Shown: positions 26,611 through 33,776 of the stretch, one piece after another
How the letters are laid out: every line of letters begins with the position of its first letter
How positions within the stretch are numbered: position 1 is the first letter of the stretch
DNA from: Actinomycetota bacterium
Lineage (GTDB): Bacteria > Actinomycetota > Actinomycetes > Propionibacteriales > Propionibacteriaceae
Direction: 5' to 3'
Assembly: GCA_020161795.1 (NCBI GenBank)
Contig: JAIUOR010000060.1
Coordinates: 1 to 64,000 of the forward strand
DNA: 64,000 nucleotides
Position numbers and translations under genes: made by a program
Notes under the pieces: model-generated
The model's input: the letters and a program-made list of their open reading frames with translations, nothing else
What the model was told of the DNA's origin: nothing
The model's database searches: none

Positions 26611-27663
26611 ATGAAGTACATGAAGACCGCAACCGCGTTCGCGGCTGCTGCCTTGGTGCTGGTCAGCGCCTGCACGACGCCCGCCAGCACGACGCCGACC
26701 ACGGGTGCTCCCGCGCCGGAGGCCCCGAGCGAAACGACGCCCGCGGCCACCGAGGGCCTTCGGATGACGATCCTGCCGAAGAACCTGGGCAACCCCTACT
26801 TCGAGACCTCGACCAAGGGTGCCGAGGCGGCAGCGGCCGAGATCGGCGCGACCACCGAACTGGTCGGCCCGACGGACGCCGCGGCCGACGCCCAGGTGCC
26901 GTACATCGAGACCGCGACCCAGCAGAAGGTGGACGCGATCCAGATCTCGGCCAACGACCAGACCGCGTTGTGCGACGCGATCAAGGCCGCGCAGGCTGCC
27001 GGCATCAAGATCGTCACCTTCGACTCCGACGCCCCCGGCTGCCGTGACCTGTTCATCAACCAGGCCACCTCCGAAGGCATCGCCAAGGTGCTGGTCGAGA
27101 TGGCGGTGGAGCAGGCCGGTGGTTCCGGTGAGATCGCCGTGCTCTCGGCGACCGCCAACGCGACCAACCAGAACGCCTGGATCGAGGCCATGAAGACCGA
27201 CCTCGCCGCCAACCACCCCGACATCAAGCTGGTTGACGTGGTGTTCGGCGACGATCAGGACCAGAAGTCCTTCGACGAGACCCAGGCTCTGCTGCAGAAG
27301 TACCCGAACCTGAAGGTCATCGTGGCCCCGACCACCGTCGGTATCGCCGCTGCCGCCCGCTACATCTCGACCTCGGACGCCAAGGGCAAGGTGTGGGTCA
27401 CCGGCCTCGGCACCCCGAACGACATGCGTTCCTTCGTCGAGGACGGCACCGTCAAGGAGTTCGCGCTGTGGAACCCGGAGGATCTGGGCTACCTGACGAC
27501 CTTCGCCGCTGCCGCTCTGGTCAAGGGCGAGATCACCGGTGCCGAGGGTGACAAGTTCACCGCCGGCAAGCTGGGCGAGTACACGGTCGGTGCCGACAAC
27601 ACCGTGCTGCTGGGCGACCCCTACCGGTTCAACGCCGAGAACATCGCCGACTTCAACTTCTGA
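26611..27663 (+). CDS. rhaS: rhamnose ABC importer, substrate-binding lipoprotein RhaS
   Basis: Captures extracellular rhamnose for the importer. The 350-residue precursor has a lipoprotein signal peptide with lipobox LVSAC (Cys about residue 21), a Thr/Pro/Ala-rich linker (to about 50), and a type-1 periplasmic-binding fold (ILPKNLGNPYFETSTKGAE ... DAIQISANDQTALCDAI ... GEIAVLSATANATNQNAW). ATG 26611 follows GAAAGGATTCCG. It belongs to the sugar-binding Peripla_BP_4 group with RhaS and LsrB. A strong hairpin lies directly after it, which should leave this abundant component in excess over rhaI. Confidence 0.87.
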   Translation: MKYMKTATAFAAAALVLVSACTTPASTTPTTGAPAPEAPSETTPAATEGLRMTILPKNLGNPYFETSTKGAEAAAAEIGATTELVGPTDAAADAQVPYIETATQQKVDAIQISANDQTALCDAIKAAQAAGIKIVTFDSDAPGCRDLFINQATSEGIAKVLVEMAVEQAGGSGEIAVLSATANATNQNAWIEAMKTDLAANHPDIKLVDVVFGDDQDQKSFDETQALLQKYPNLKVIVAPTTVGIAAAARYISTSDAKGKVWVTGLGTPNDMRSFVEDGTVKEFALWNPEDLGYLTTFAAAALVKGEITGAEGDKFTAGKLGEYTVGADNTVLLGDPYRFNAENIADFNF

Positions 27664-27671
27664 TTGGTGAC

Positions 27672-27701
27672 GGGCTCGGCCGGGTGATCCCGGCCGAGCC
27701 C
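27672..27701 (+). terminator. hairpin after rhaS
   Basis: GGGCTCGGCCGGG (27672-27684), loop TGAT, CCCGGCCGAGCCC (27689-27701): a perfect 13-bp stem without a U-run, likely a partial terminator or 3' stabiliser between rhaS and rhaI. Confidence 0.6.
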
Positions 27702-27747
27702 CACCTGGACACCGGCCTCACGGCCGAACATGCGAAAGAACGTACTG

Positions 27748-28914
27748 ATGACCACATTTGCCGATATCACTGATCAACTCGCTGTCCAGGCGATCGAGTT
27801 GCCGTCCTGGGCATTCGGGAATTCGGGCACCCGGTTCAAGGTGTTCGGCACTCCCGGCACGCCGCGCACGGTGGAGGAGAAGCTCACCGACGCGGCACAG
27901 GTGCACCGCTACACCGGTCTCGCGCCGACCGTGGCCCTGCACATCCCGTGGGACAAGGTGGACGACTACGCCGCGCTGGCGGCGTTCGCCGCGGACCAGG
28001 GCGTGGCGCTGGGGACGATCAACTCCAACACCTTCCAATCCGACAGCTACAAGTTCGGCTCGCTGACGCACGAGGACGCCGCGATCCGCCAGCAGGCGAT
28101 CGACCACCACTACGAGTGCATCGAGATCATGAACGCGACCGGCAGCCGGGATCTGAAGATCTGGCTGGCCGACGGCTCGAACTACCCCGGGCAGGCCGAC
28201 CTGCGCGGCCGGCAGGACCGGCTTGCGGATTCGCTGGCGCAGATCTACGCCCGGCTGGGTGAGGATCAGCGGTTGGTGCTGGAGTACAAATTCTTCGAGC
28301 CGGCGTTCTACCACACCGACGTTTGCGACTGGGGCACCAGCTATGCCCAGTGCGCGGCGCTGGGGGAGAAGGCCGTGGTGTGCCTGGACACCGGTCACCA
28401 CGCGCCGGGGACAAATATCGAGTTCATCGTGATGCAACTGCTGCGGTTGGGGAAGCTTGGGTCCTTCGACTTCAACTCCCGGTTCTACGCCGACGACGAT
28501 CTGATCGTGGGCGCGGCCGACCCGTTCCAGCTGTTCCGGATCATCTACGAGGTGATCCGCGGCGGAGGCTACGGCCCGGAGTCGGGCGTGGCGTTCATGC
28601 TGGATCAGTGCCACAACGTCGAGGACAAGATCCCCGGCCAGATCCGCAGCGTCCTGAACGTGCAGGAGATGACCGCCAAGGCGCTGCTGGTCGACCGCGA
28701 GGCGCTGCGCGCGGCGCAGTTGGCCAACGACGTGCTGGGTGCCAACCAGGTATTCATGGACGCCTTCTACACCGACGTGCGCGCCGACCTCGCCGCGTGG
28801 CGGGAGTCGCGGGGGTTGCCGGCGGATCCGATGGCGGCCTTCGCCGCCTCCGGCTACCTCGGACGGATCGCCGCCGACCGGGTCGGCGGAACCCAGGCCG
28901 GCTGGGGAGCCTGA
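27748..28914 (+). CDS. rhaI: L-rhamnose isomerase, RhaI type
   Basis: Converts L-rhamnose to L-rhamnulose. The 388-residue protein belongs to the xylose-isomerase-like RhaI family (Pseudomonas stutzeri type), not the E. coli RhaA family. Visible: AIELPSWAFGNSGTRFKVF near the N-terminus, NSNTFQSDSYKFGSLTH, and metal-ligand regions VLEYKFFEPAFYHTDV, VCLDTGHHAPGTN and DFNSRFYADDDL. The ATG at 27748 is preferred over the in-frame ATG at 27730 because GAAAGAACG lies closer to normal spacing, but the evidence is weak. The stop overlaps rhaM by one base. Confidence 0.88.
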   Translation: MTTFADITDQLAVQAIELPSWAFGNSGTRFKVFGTPGTPRTVEEKLTDAAQVHRYTGLAPTVALHIPWDKVDDYAALAAFAADQGVALGTINSNTFQSDSYKFGSLTHEDAAIRQQAIDHHYECIEIMNATGSRDLKIWLADGSNYPGQADLRGRQDRLADSLAQIYARLGEDQRLVLEYKFFEPAFYHTDVCDWGTSYAQCAALGEKAVVCLDTGHHAPGTNIEFIVMQLLRLGKLGSFDFNSRFYADDDLIVGAADPFQLFRIIYEVIRGGGYGPESGVAFMLDQCHNVEDKIPGQIRSVLNVQEMTAKALLVDREALRAAQLANDVLGANQVFMDAFYTDVRADLAAWRESRGLPADPMAAFAASGYLGRIAADRVGGTQAGWGA

Positions 28915-29249
28915 TGCGAGTCTGCTTCCAGCTGCAGGTCAGGCCGGAGCTGATCGACGAGTACGTCGAGCGGCACCGGGCCGTCTGGCCGAAGATGCTG
29001 CGGGCGATCGAGGCCTCCGGGCGTCGCAACTACTCGCTCTTCCTCCGCCCCGACGGGCTGCTGATCGGCTACTACGAGGTGGCGGACGACGAGGCCGCGC
29101 AGCGCTCGCTGGCGGCCAACCCCGACACCGCCGAGTGGGAGGCGGAGGCGGCGAAGTACTTCGTGACCCTCGACGGCGCGCGTCCTGACCAGGCGGCACC
29201 TCGCCTGCGGGAGGTCTTCAACCTGGAGGACCAGCTGGCTGCGCTCTAG
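28914..29249 (+). CDS. rhaM: L-rhamnose mutarotase
   Basis: Interconverts alpha and beta anomers of L-rhamnose so the isomerase gets its preferred form. The 111-residue protein matches the family length and shows RVCFQLQVRPELIDEYVERH at the N-terminus with the catalytic His in that helix, VWPKMLRAIEASGRRNYSLF, and GLLIGYYEV. It overlaps the rhaI stop by one base (TGATG), implying coupled translation. A symmetrical terminator closes the operon. Confidence 0.92.
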   Translation: MRVCFQLQVRPELIDEYVERHRAVWPKMLRAIEASGRRNYSLFLRPDGLLIGYYEVADDEAAQRSLAANPDTAEWEAEAAKYFVTLDGARPDQAAPRLREVFNLEDQLAAL

Positions 29250-29258
29250 CAGACGCAC

Positions 29259-29287
29259 AAGGTCCCGGGTCATCGACCCGGGACCTT
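29259..29287. terminator. bidirectional terminator between rhaM and ppk2
   Basis: AAGGTCCCGGGT (29259-29270), loop CATCG, ACCCGGGACCTT (29276-29287): a perfect 12-bp stem with short A and T ends, between convergent genes. Confidence 0.75.
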
Positions 29288-29310
29288 TGCCGTACCCGCC
29301 TCTGCGGGCG

Positions 29311-30162
29311 TCAGTCGTCGTCCTCGGGGTCGCGGTAGACCTCGCCGACCGGCGGGATCAGGCTGGCCGCGTGGTCGGGAACCTCGAACTGCAGCGAGCG
29401 GGCGGTCCGCTCGTAGCCGGTGGAGGGCGGGCGCTTGGGCAGCGTCAGCTCGGCCCTGGGCACATGCTCGTAGGGGATGGACGAGAGCAGGTGGGCGATC
29501 ATATTCAGCCGGGCGCGCTTCTTGTCCTCGGCCTCGACGACGTGCCAGCGCGCCTCGGGGATGTCGGTGTGGACGAACATCTCGTCCTTGGCCCGGGAGT
29601 AGGCCTCCCACCGGGTGAGCGATTCCAGGTCGGTGGGGGAGAGCTTCCACCGCCGCATCGGATCGGTCAGCCGTGACTTGAAGCGCTTTTCCTGCTGCTT
29701 GTCGGAGACGGAGAACCAGTACTTGCGCAGCAGGATGCCGTCCTCGATCAGCAGCCGCTCGAAGACCGGGCACTGCCGCAGGAAGCGCTGGTGTTCCGAC
29801 GGCGTGCAGTACCCCATCACCCGCTCGACGCCGGCGCGGTTGTACCAGGAGCGGTCGAACAGCCGGATCTGCCCGGCGGCCGGCAGGTGCTGGACGTAGC
29901 GCTGGAAGTACCACTGCGTCCGCTCCCGCTCGGTCGGTGCGGGCAGGGCCACGATCTGCGCGATCCGGGGGTTGAGGTACTCGGTCATCCGCTTGATCGC
30001 GCCGCCCTTGCCGGCGGCGTCGCGACCCTCGAAGATGACCACCAGGCGGGTGCCGGTGGTGCGCACCCATTCCTGCATCTCGACCAGCTCGGCCTGGAGT
30101 CGCAGCAGTTCGGCTTCGTACACGTCCTTGGGCAGCTTCGGCCGCTTGTTGTTCATGGGCAT
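29311..30162 (-). CDS. ppk2: polyphosphate kinase 2 (PPK2)
   Basis: Transfers phosphate between polyphosphate and nucleoside di- or monophosphates. The 283-residue single-domain protein has KLPKDVYEAELLRLQAELV, Walker A FEGRDAAGKGGAIKR (about 45-58), Walker B FDRSWYNRAGVERVMG, and the lid region QEKRFKSRLTDPMRRWKLS. This pattern fits class I PPK2, which favours nucleoside diphosphates. An in-frame ATG at 30156 (MNNKRPK) is an equally possible start; no ribosome site is seen for either. It interrupts the rhamnose genes on the opposite strand and looks functionally unrelated to them. Confidence 0.92.
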   Translation of the reverse strand: MPMNNKRPKLPKDVYEAELLRLQAELVEMQEWVRTTGTRLVVIFEGRDAAGKGGAIKRMTEYLNPRIAQIVALPAPTERERTQWYFQRYVQHLPAAGQIRLFDRSWYNRAGVERVMGYCTPSEHQRFLRQCPVFERLLIEDGILLRKYWFSVSDKQQEKRFKSRLTDPMRRWKLSPTDLESLTRWEAYSRAKDEMFVHTDIPEARWHVVEAEDKKRARLNMIAHLLSSIPYEHVPRAELTLPKRPPSTGYERTARSLQFEVPDHAASLIPPVGEVYRDPEDDD

Positions 30163-30217
30163 ATCGTGCCGCAGCCGACCCGGGCAGGCGTAGGGTTCGA
30201 GCCAAATCGTCCGAGAA

Positions 30218-30748
30218 TCAGGCGTCGACGTCGCGCAGGTGGTGGACGACCTCGTGCAGCAGGTACTTGCCCAGGCTCTCGACAGTGAAGGTGACGCCGT
30301 CCGAGCGCTGGCCGGTGCGTTCCAGTTGGTCCGTGGTCACGGTGTCGAAGCTGATGGCGATCCGCTCTCCCGCGGTGACGAGCCGGTCGGCCAGATCCGC
30401 CGGATCCTGCTCGGCATAGTGACCCTGCGCCGCCGCGGCATCCTGATCCCAATCCTCGAAGGTCGGATTCGTCTCGGTCAGCACCAGCGCGAGTCGCTGA
30501 TGGAACAGGTGGAAGACGTCATGGACGTGGGCCGCGTACTCCAGCGGCGACCAGGTATCGGGCCTGGGCCGCTGCCGGACTCCGGGGTGCCCGAGCGCCT
30601 CGTGCCAGCGCGGCAGGCTGGCACGAATGGCACCGCCGACCGCCAGCGGATCCAGCGTGGCCGCCACGAAGCCGCACTCCGGGCAGGGCCGCTCCAGAAC
30701 CCACGTCCAGTCCTTGGTGTCGGGGGTGATGCCGTCCGGCGTTGTCAT
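30218..30748 (-). CDS. DinB-family (putative metal-dependent) protein
   Basis: Function unknown. The 176-residue protein fits the four-helix DinB/mycothiol-dependent maleylpyruvate isomerase-like fold: RPRPDTWSPLEYAAHVHDVF and GKYLLHEVVHHLRDVDA carry the three histidines expected for a metal site. The N-terminus has a Cys pair (ERPCPECGF), suggesting an added small metal-binding knuckle. A leaderless start at 30748 is supported by TAGGTT 6 bases upstream on the minus strand. Such proteins often use mycothiol or bacillithiol as cofactor in actinobacteria. Confidence 0.78.
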   Translation of the reverse strand: MTTPDGITPDTKDWTWVLERPCPECGFVAATLDPLAVGGAIRASLPRWHEALGHPGVRQRPRPDTWSPLEYAAHVHDVFHLFHQRLALVLTETNPTFEDWDQDAAAAQGHYAEQDPADLADRLVTAGERIAISFDTVTTDQLERTGQRSDGVTFTVESLGKYLLHEVVHHLRDVDA

Positions 30749-30754
30749 ATCGCC

Positions 30755-30760
30755 AACCTA
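30755..30760 (-). promoter_or_regulatory. -10 box of the DinB-like gene (leaderless)
   Basis: TAGGTT on the minus strand ends 6 bases before the ATG at 30748, with no ribosome-binding site. Confidence 0.45.
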
Positions 30761-30903
30761 CCAACTCACCTCGGCAGGAGCCGAGGTCTCGGGCCGATGC
30801 TTCCCGCCTGTTCGGCGCGTCCTGGCTCCCGGTGCGGGAGGGCGGAGTGCGTCCTGACGAAGCGGGTCTCGTGTTCGTGCCGAGCGGCCCTCACCCCGTG
30901 GAC

Positions 30904-30933
30904 AGCTCCGCGGGCGGAGGTGCCCGCGGAGCT
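30904..30933. repeat. perfect inverted repeat upstream of the rhaB operon
   Basis: AGCTCCGCGGGC (30904-30915), loop GGAGGT, GCCCGCGGAGCT (30922-30933). It lies in the 310-base gap 30749-31058 between the divergent DinB-like gene and rhaB, about 30 bases upstream of the rhaB -35 box. It may be a terminator insulating the promoter. The rest of the gap before it holds nothing I recognise except a small stem at about 30770. Confidence 0.5.
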
Positions 30934-30961
30934 TCGCGACGCTCCGGATGTCACCGTCCTA

Positions 30962-31007
30962 TTGACACTGCGGGAAGACGAACGTACGATCGGGTTGAAA
31001 CGATTCA
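30962..31007 (+). promoter_or_regulatory. promoter and LacI operator of the rhaB operon
   Basis: TTGACA (30962-30967), a 17-bp spacer and TACGAT (30985-30990) make a near-consensus promoter. TGAAACGATTCA (30996-31007) is a near-perfect palindrome with central CG at the expected transcription start. Promoter and operator mirror those at 22866-22920. Confidence 0.72.
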
Positions 31008-31023
31008 GGTGCAAGGAGGCGGC

Positions 31024-31062
31024 ATGCTGAAGGTGTCGCTCCCGATGGTGGGAGCGCTGTGA
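31024..31062 (+). CDS. 12-codon upstream ORF coupled to rhaB
   Basis: Reads MLKVSLPMVGAL then TGA. It has the best ribosome site of the region (CAAGGAGGCGGC before ATG 31024), while the rhaB GTG at 31059 has none of its own and overlaps the uORF stop (GTGA). Ribosomes probably load here and reinitiate at rhaB. It may be a leader peptide or a remnant of an older start; no similarity is recognised. Confidence 0.45.
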   Translation: MLKVSLPMVGAL

Positions 31063-32546
31063 TCGTGAGTACTCCGACTGCTTTCGCCGCCGCTGACCTG
31101 GGGGCCTCCAGTGGGCGGGTGATCCTCGGCACGCTGGCGGACGGTCGCTTCCACCTCGACGAGGTCGCGCGGTTCGGCAACGGCCCGACCCCGATCGGGG
31201 ACAGCATCCACTGGGACGCCCCGGGGCTGTTCGAACACATCCGCACCGGGTTCGTCGCCGCGCAGCGCAGGGCGGGCAGCCTCGCCTCGGTCGGGGTGGA
31301 CACCTGGGGGGTCGACTACGGCCGGCTCGATGTCGCCGACGAGTTGATCGAGCTGCCCTTCAACTACCGCGATGACCGGACGATCGGCGTTCCCGAGCGG
31401 CTGTTCGCCGGCCTGCCGGCCGCCGAGCTCTATCGCCGTGCGGGGCTGCAGGTGATGGCGTTCAACACCATCTTCCAACTGGTGGTCGAGACGGGGAGCT
31501 GGAGCCAGGTGGCCCGCATCCTGCTGATGCCGGACCTGTTCTCCTACTGGCTCTGCGGGCGTCCGGTGGCGGAGGTGACGATGGCCTCGACCACCGGCCT
31601 GCTGGACGTGGCCTCCAGGCGGTGGGCGCCATCGACGCTCGCGCACCTCGAGCAGGCGTACGGGGTGCCGGCCGCTCGCATCCTGCCCGAACTGGTCGAG
31701 CCCGGGACGATCCTGGGCGACACCCTGCCCGGGGTGCTCGACGCGCCGGTTCCGGTGGTCGCGGTCGGCGGCCATGACACCGCCTCGGCGGTGGTGTCCA
31801 TCCCCGCGACCAGCTCCGACTTCGCCTTCATCTCCTCGGGAACGTGGTCCTTGGTCGGCCTCGAGCTTCCCGCTCCGGTTCTGACCGAGGCGAGCCGGGC
31901 GGCCAACTTCACCAACGAGCTCGGCGTCGACGGCACCGTCCGTTATCTGAAGAACGTGATGGGGCTGTGGGTGCTGAGCGAGTCGCTGCGCACCTGGCAG
32001 GCCGAGGGCCGTCCGGTCGAACTGGCCGGGCTGCTGGAGCGGGCGGCTCGGCTGCCGGGCCTGACCTGCGTGCTGGACATGAAGGACGAGCGGCTGCTGC
32101 CGCCGGGGGACATGCCGGCCCGGCTGCACGCGATGGCCGCCGAGACCGGGCAGCAGCTCTCGGACGACCCGGTGGCGGTCACCCGCTGCATCCTCGACTC
32201 GCTGGCCCTGGCCTACCGCGACGCGATCCGGACCGCGTGCCGGCTTGCCGGACGTGAGATACGCACCGTCCATGTGGTGGGGGGCGGCTCGCAGAACCGC
32301 TTCCTGTGCCAGCTGACGGCCGACGCCACCGGCCTCCCGGTCGTGGCCGGGCCGGTGGAGGGCACGGCGCTGGGGAACCTGCTGGTGCAGGCCCGCGCGA
32401 GCGGCGCGTTGAGCGGCGACCTGACCGCGCTGCGGGAGGTCGTGATCGCCTCCTCGGAGCTGACCCATTACCAACCCGGCGGCCTGGAGCTGACCCCGGG
32501 CCAGTGGGACGCCGCCGAGCGCGTCATCGCCCAGAACCGCGGATGA
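31059..32546 (+). CDS. rhaB: rhamnulokinase
   Basis: Phosphorylates L-rhamnulose to rhamnulose 1-phosphate with ATP. The 495-residue FGGY-family kinase has the N-terminal phosphate motif AADLGASSGRVILG, GVDTWGVDYGRLD, MPDLFSYWLCG, GGHDTASAVVSIP, FISSGTWSLVGLEL and the second ATP-site motif VHVVGGGSQNRFLC. Start could be GTG 31059 or GTG 31065; the first overlaps the upstream micro-ORF stop. It heads the operon with the PHP protein, aldolase/dehydrogenase and zinc dehydrogenase. Confidence 0.9.
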   Translation: MIVSTPTAFAAADLGASSGRVILGTLADGRFHLDEVARFGNGPTPIGDSIHWDAPGLFEHIRTGFVAAQRRAGSLASVGVDTWGVDYGRLDVADELIELPFNYRDDRTIGVPERLFAGLPAAELYRRAGLQVMAFNTIFQLVVETGSWSQVARILLMPDLFSYWLCGRPVAEVTMASTTGLLDVASRRWAPSTLAHLEQAYGVPAARILPELVEPGTILGDTLPGVLDAPVPVVAVGGHDTASAVVSIPATSSDFAFISSGTWSLVGLELPAPVLTEASRAANFTNELGVDGTVRYLKNVMGLWVLSESLRTWQAEGRPVELAGLLERAARLPGLTCVLDMKDERLLPPGDMPARLHAMAAETGQQLSDDPVAVTRCILDSLALAYRDAIRTACRLAGREIRTVHVVGGGSQNRFLCQLTADATGLPVVAGPVEGTALGNLLVQARASGALSGDLTALREVVIASSELTHYQPGGLELTPGQWDAAERVIAQNRG

Positions 32547-32568
32547 GCCAGGAACCAAGGAGCCGAGT

Positions 32569-33774
32569 ATGAGTGACAACGTCGTGGCCGATCGCCTGCC
32601 GGTGGTCAACACCCACGTCCATTTCCCGCCCAACTTCTCCGCCTTCGCCACGGTGGAGGACGCGATCGGGACGGCGATCGCCGAGGACGTGGCGGCGATC
32701 GGGATCTCCAACTTCTACGACCAGCAGGTCTACGCCCGGTTCGCCGAGCAGGCGGACGCCGCCGGTATCGTCGCGCTGTTCGGGCTGGAGTTCATCACCC
32801 TCGACCCCGAGTTGGAGGCCGCCGGGGTGCTGGTCAACGATCCGGCCAACCCCGGCCGCGTGTACTTCTGCGGCAAGGGCATCAGCCCGTTCCGCGACAA
32901 GCCGGCCGCGGCAGCCGCGACCGCTGCCGCCATCCGGGGCGACAACGATGCCCGCGCCCAGGCAATGATCGCCCAGCTGGCCGCTCACTTCGCCGCCCAC
33001 GGTCTCGACACCGGCCTGACCGCGGCGGCGGTGGCAGCCGATGTCGCCGCCAGGGCGGAGGTGCCGGCCGACTGGGTCTCGCTGCAGGAGCGGCACATCG
33101 CCCGCGCCTTCGCCGAGGCGCTGGCCGAACTGCCGGTGGCCGAGCGGGCGGCGGTGCTGGCCTCGGCCTACGGATCGCCCTCGGGGGTCGACCTCGACGA
33201 CTCGGCTGCGCTGCAGGGCGAACTGCGCTCCCGGCTGCTGAAGGCCGGTACGCCCGGCTATGTCGCGGAGGTTCCGCTGAGCTTCGCCGACGCCTACGCC
33301 TATGTGCTGGCCATGGGCGGCATCCCGACCTTCCCGATCCTCGCCGACGGTGCCAAGAGCCTCAGCCCCTTCGAATACCCGGCCGACCAGCTGGCCGCCC
33401 GGCTGCTGGAGCGCAGGGTCTATGCCGCCGAGCTGATCCCGCTGCGCAACCGGTCGGAACTCGTGGACGAGTACGTCCAGGCGCTCACCGCCGCCGGGAT
33501 CATCGTGATGGGCGGCACCGAGCACAACACCCCCGACCGGATCGGCTATCTGCCCGCCTGCGCCGACGCGGCGCTTTCCGACACCGCGCGAGCCGCGTTC
33601 TGGGAGGCGACCTGCGTGGTGGCGGCCCACCAGCACCTGGTCGCCGCCGGTGAGTCGGGCTACGTGGATGCCACCGGCTCGCTGGTGGGGGCGGATCCTG
33701 CTGCCCGCCGGGTCGAGCTCATCGCACTGGGCGCTCGCCTCATCGGCGGCGCCGAAGAATCGAATCAGGAGTGA
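32569..33774 (+). CDS. PHP-domain-like protein of the rhamnose operon
   Basis: No function can be assigned. The 401-residue protein opens with a PHP-type motif NTHVHFPPNFSAF, followed by GISNFYDQQVYARFAEQAD, LFGLEFITLD, GGIPTFPILADGAK and GGTEHNTPDRI: histidines and acids arranged as in PHP metal-dependent phosphoesterases, with a helical insertion in the middle (about 130-230). ATG 32569 follows CCAAGGAGCCGAGT, 22 bases after rhaB, and the stop overlaps the next gene. Placement between kinase and aldolase suggests a phosphatase, lactonase or epimerase acting on a rhamnose-derived metabolite. Confidence 0.6.
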   Translation: MSDNVVADRLPVVNTHVHFPPNFSAFATVEDAIGTAIAEDVAAIGISNFYDQQVYARFAEQADAAGIVALFGLEFITLDPELEAAGVLVNDPANPGRVYFCGKGISPFRDKPAAAAATAAAIRGDNDARAQAMIAQLAAHFAAHGLDTGLTAAAVAADVAARAEVPADWVSLQERHIARAFAEALAELPVAERAAVLASAYGSPSGVDLDDSAALQGELRSRLLKAGTPGYVAEVPLSFADAYAYVLAMGGIPTFPILADGAKSLSPFEYPADQLAARLLERRVYAAELIPLRNRSELVDEYVQALTAAGIIVMGGTEHNTPDRIGYLPACADAALSDTARAAFWEATCVVAAHQHLVAAGESGYVDATGSLVGADPAARRVELIALGARLIGGAEESNQE

Positions 33775-33776
33775 CA

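Noticed and set aside
29311..30748. ppk2 and the DinB-like gene as parts of rhamnose metabolism
   Set aside because: They lie on the opposite strand, have a terminator and a leaderless promoter of their own, and lack the LacI operator.
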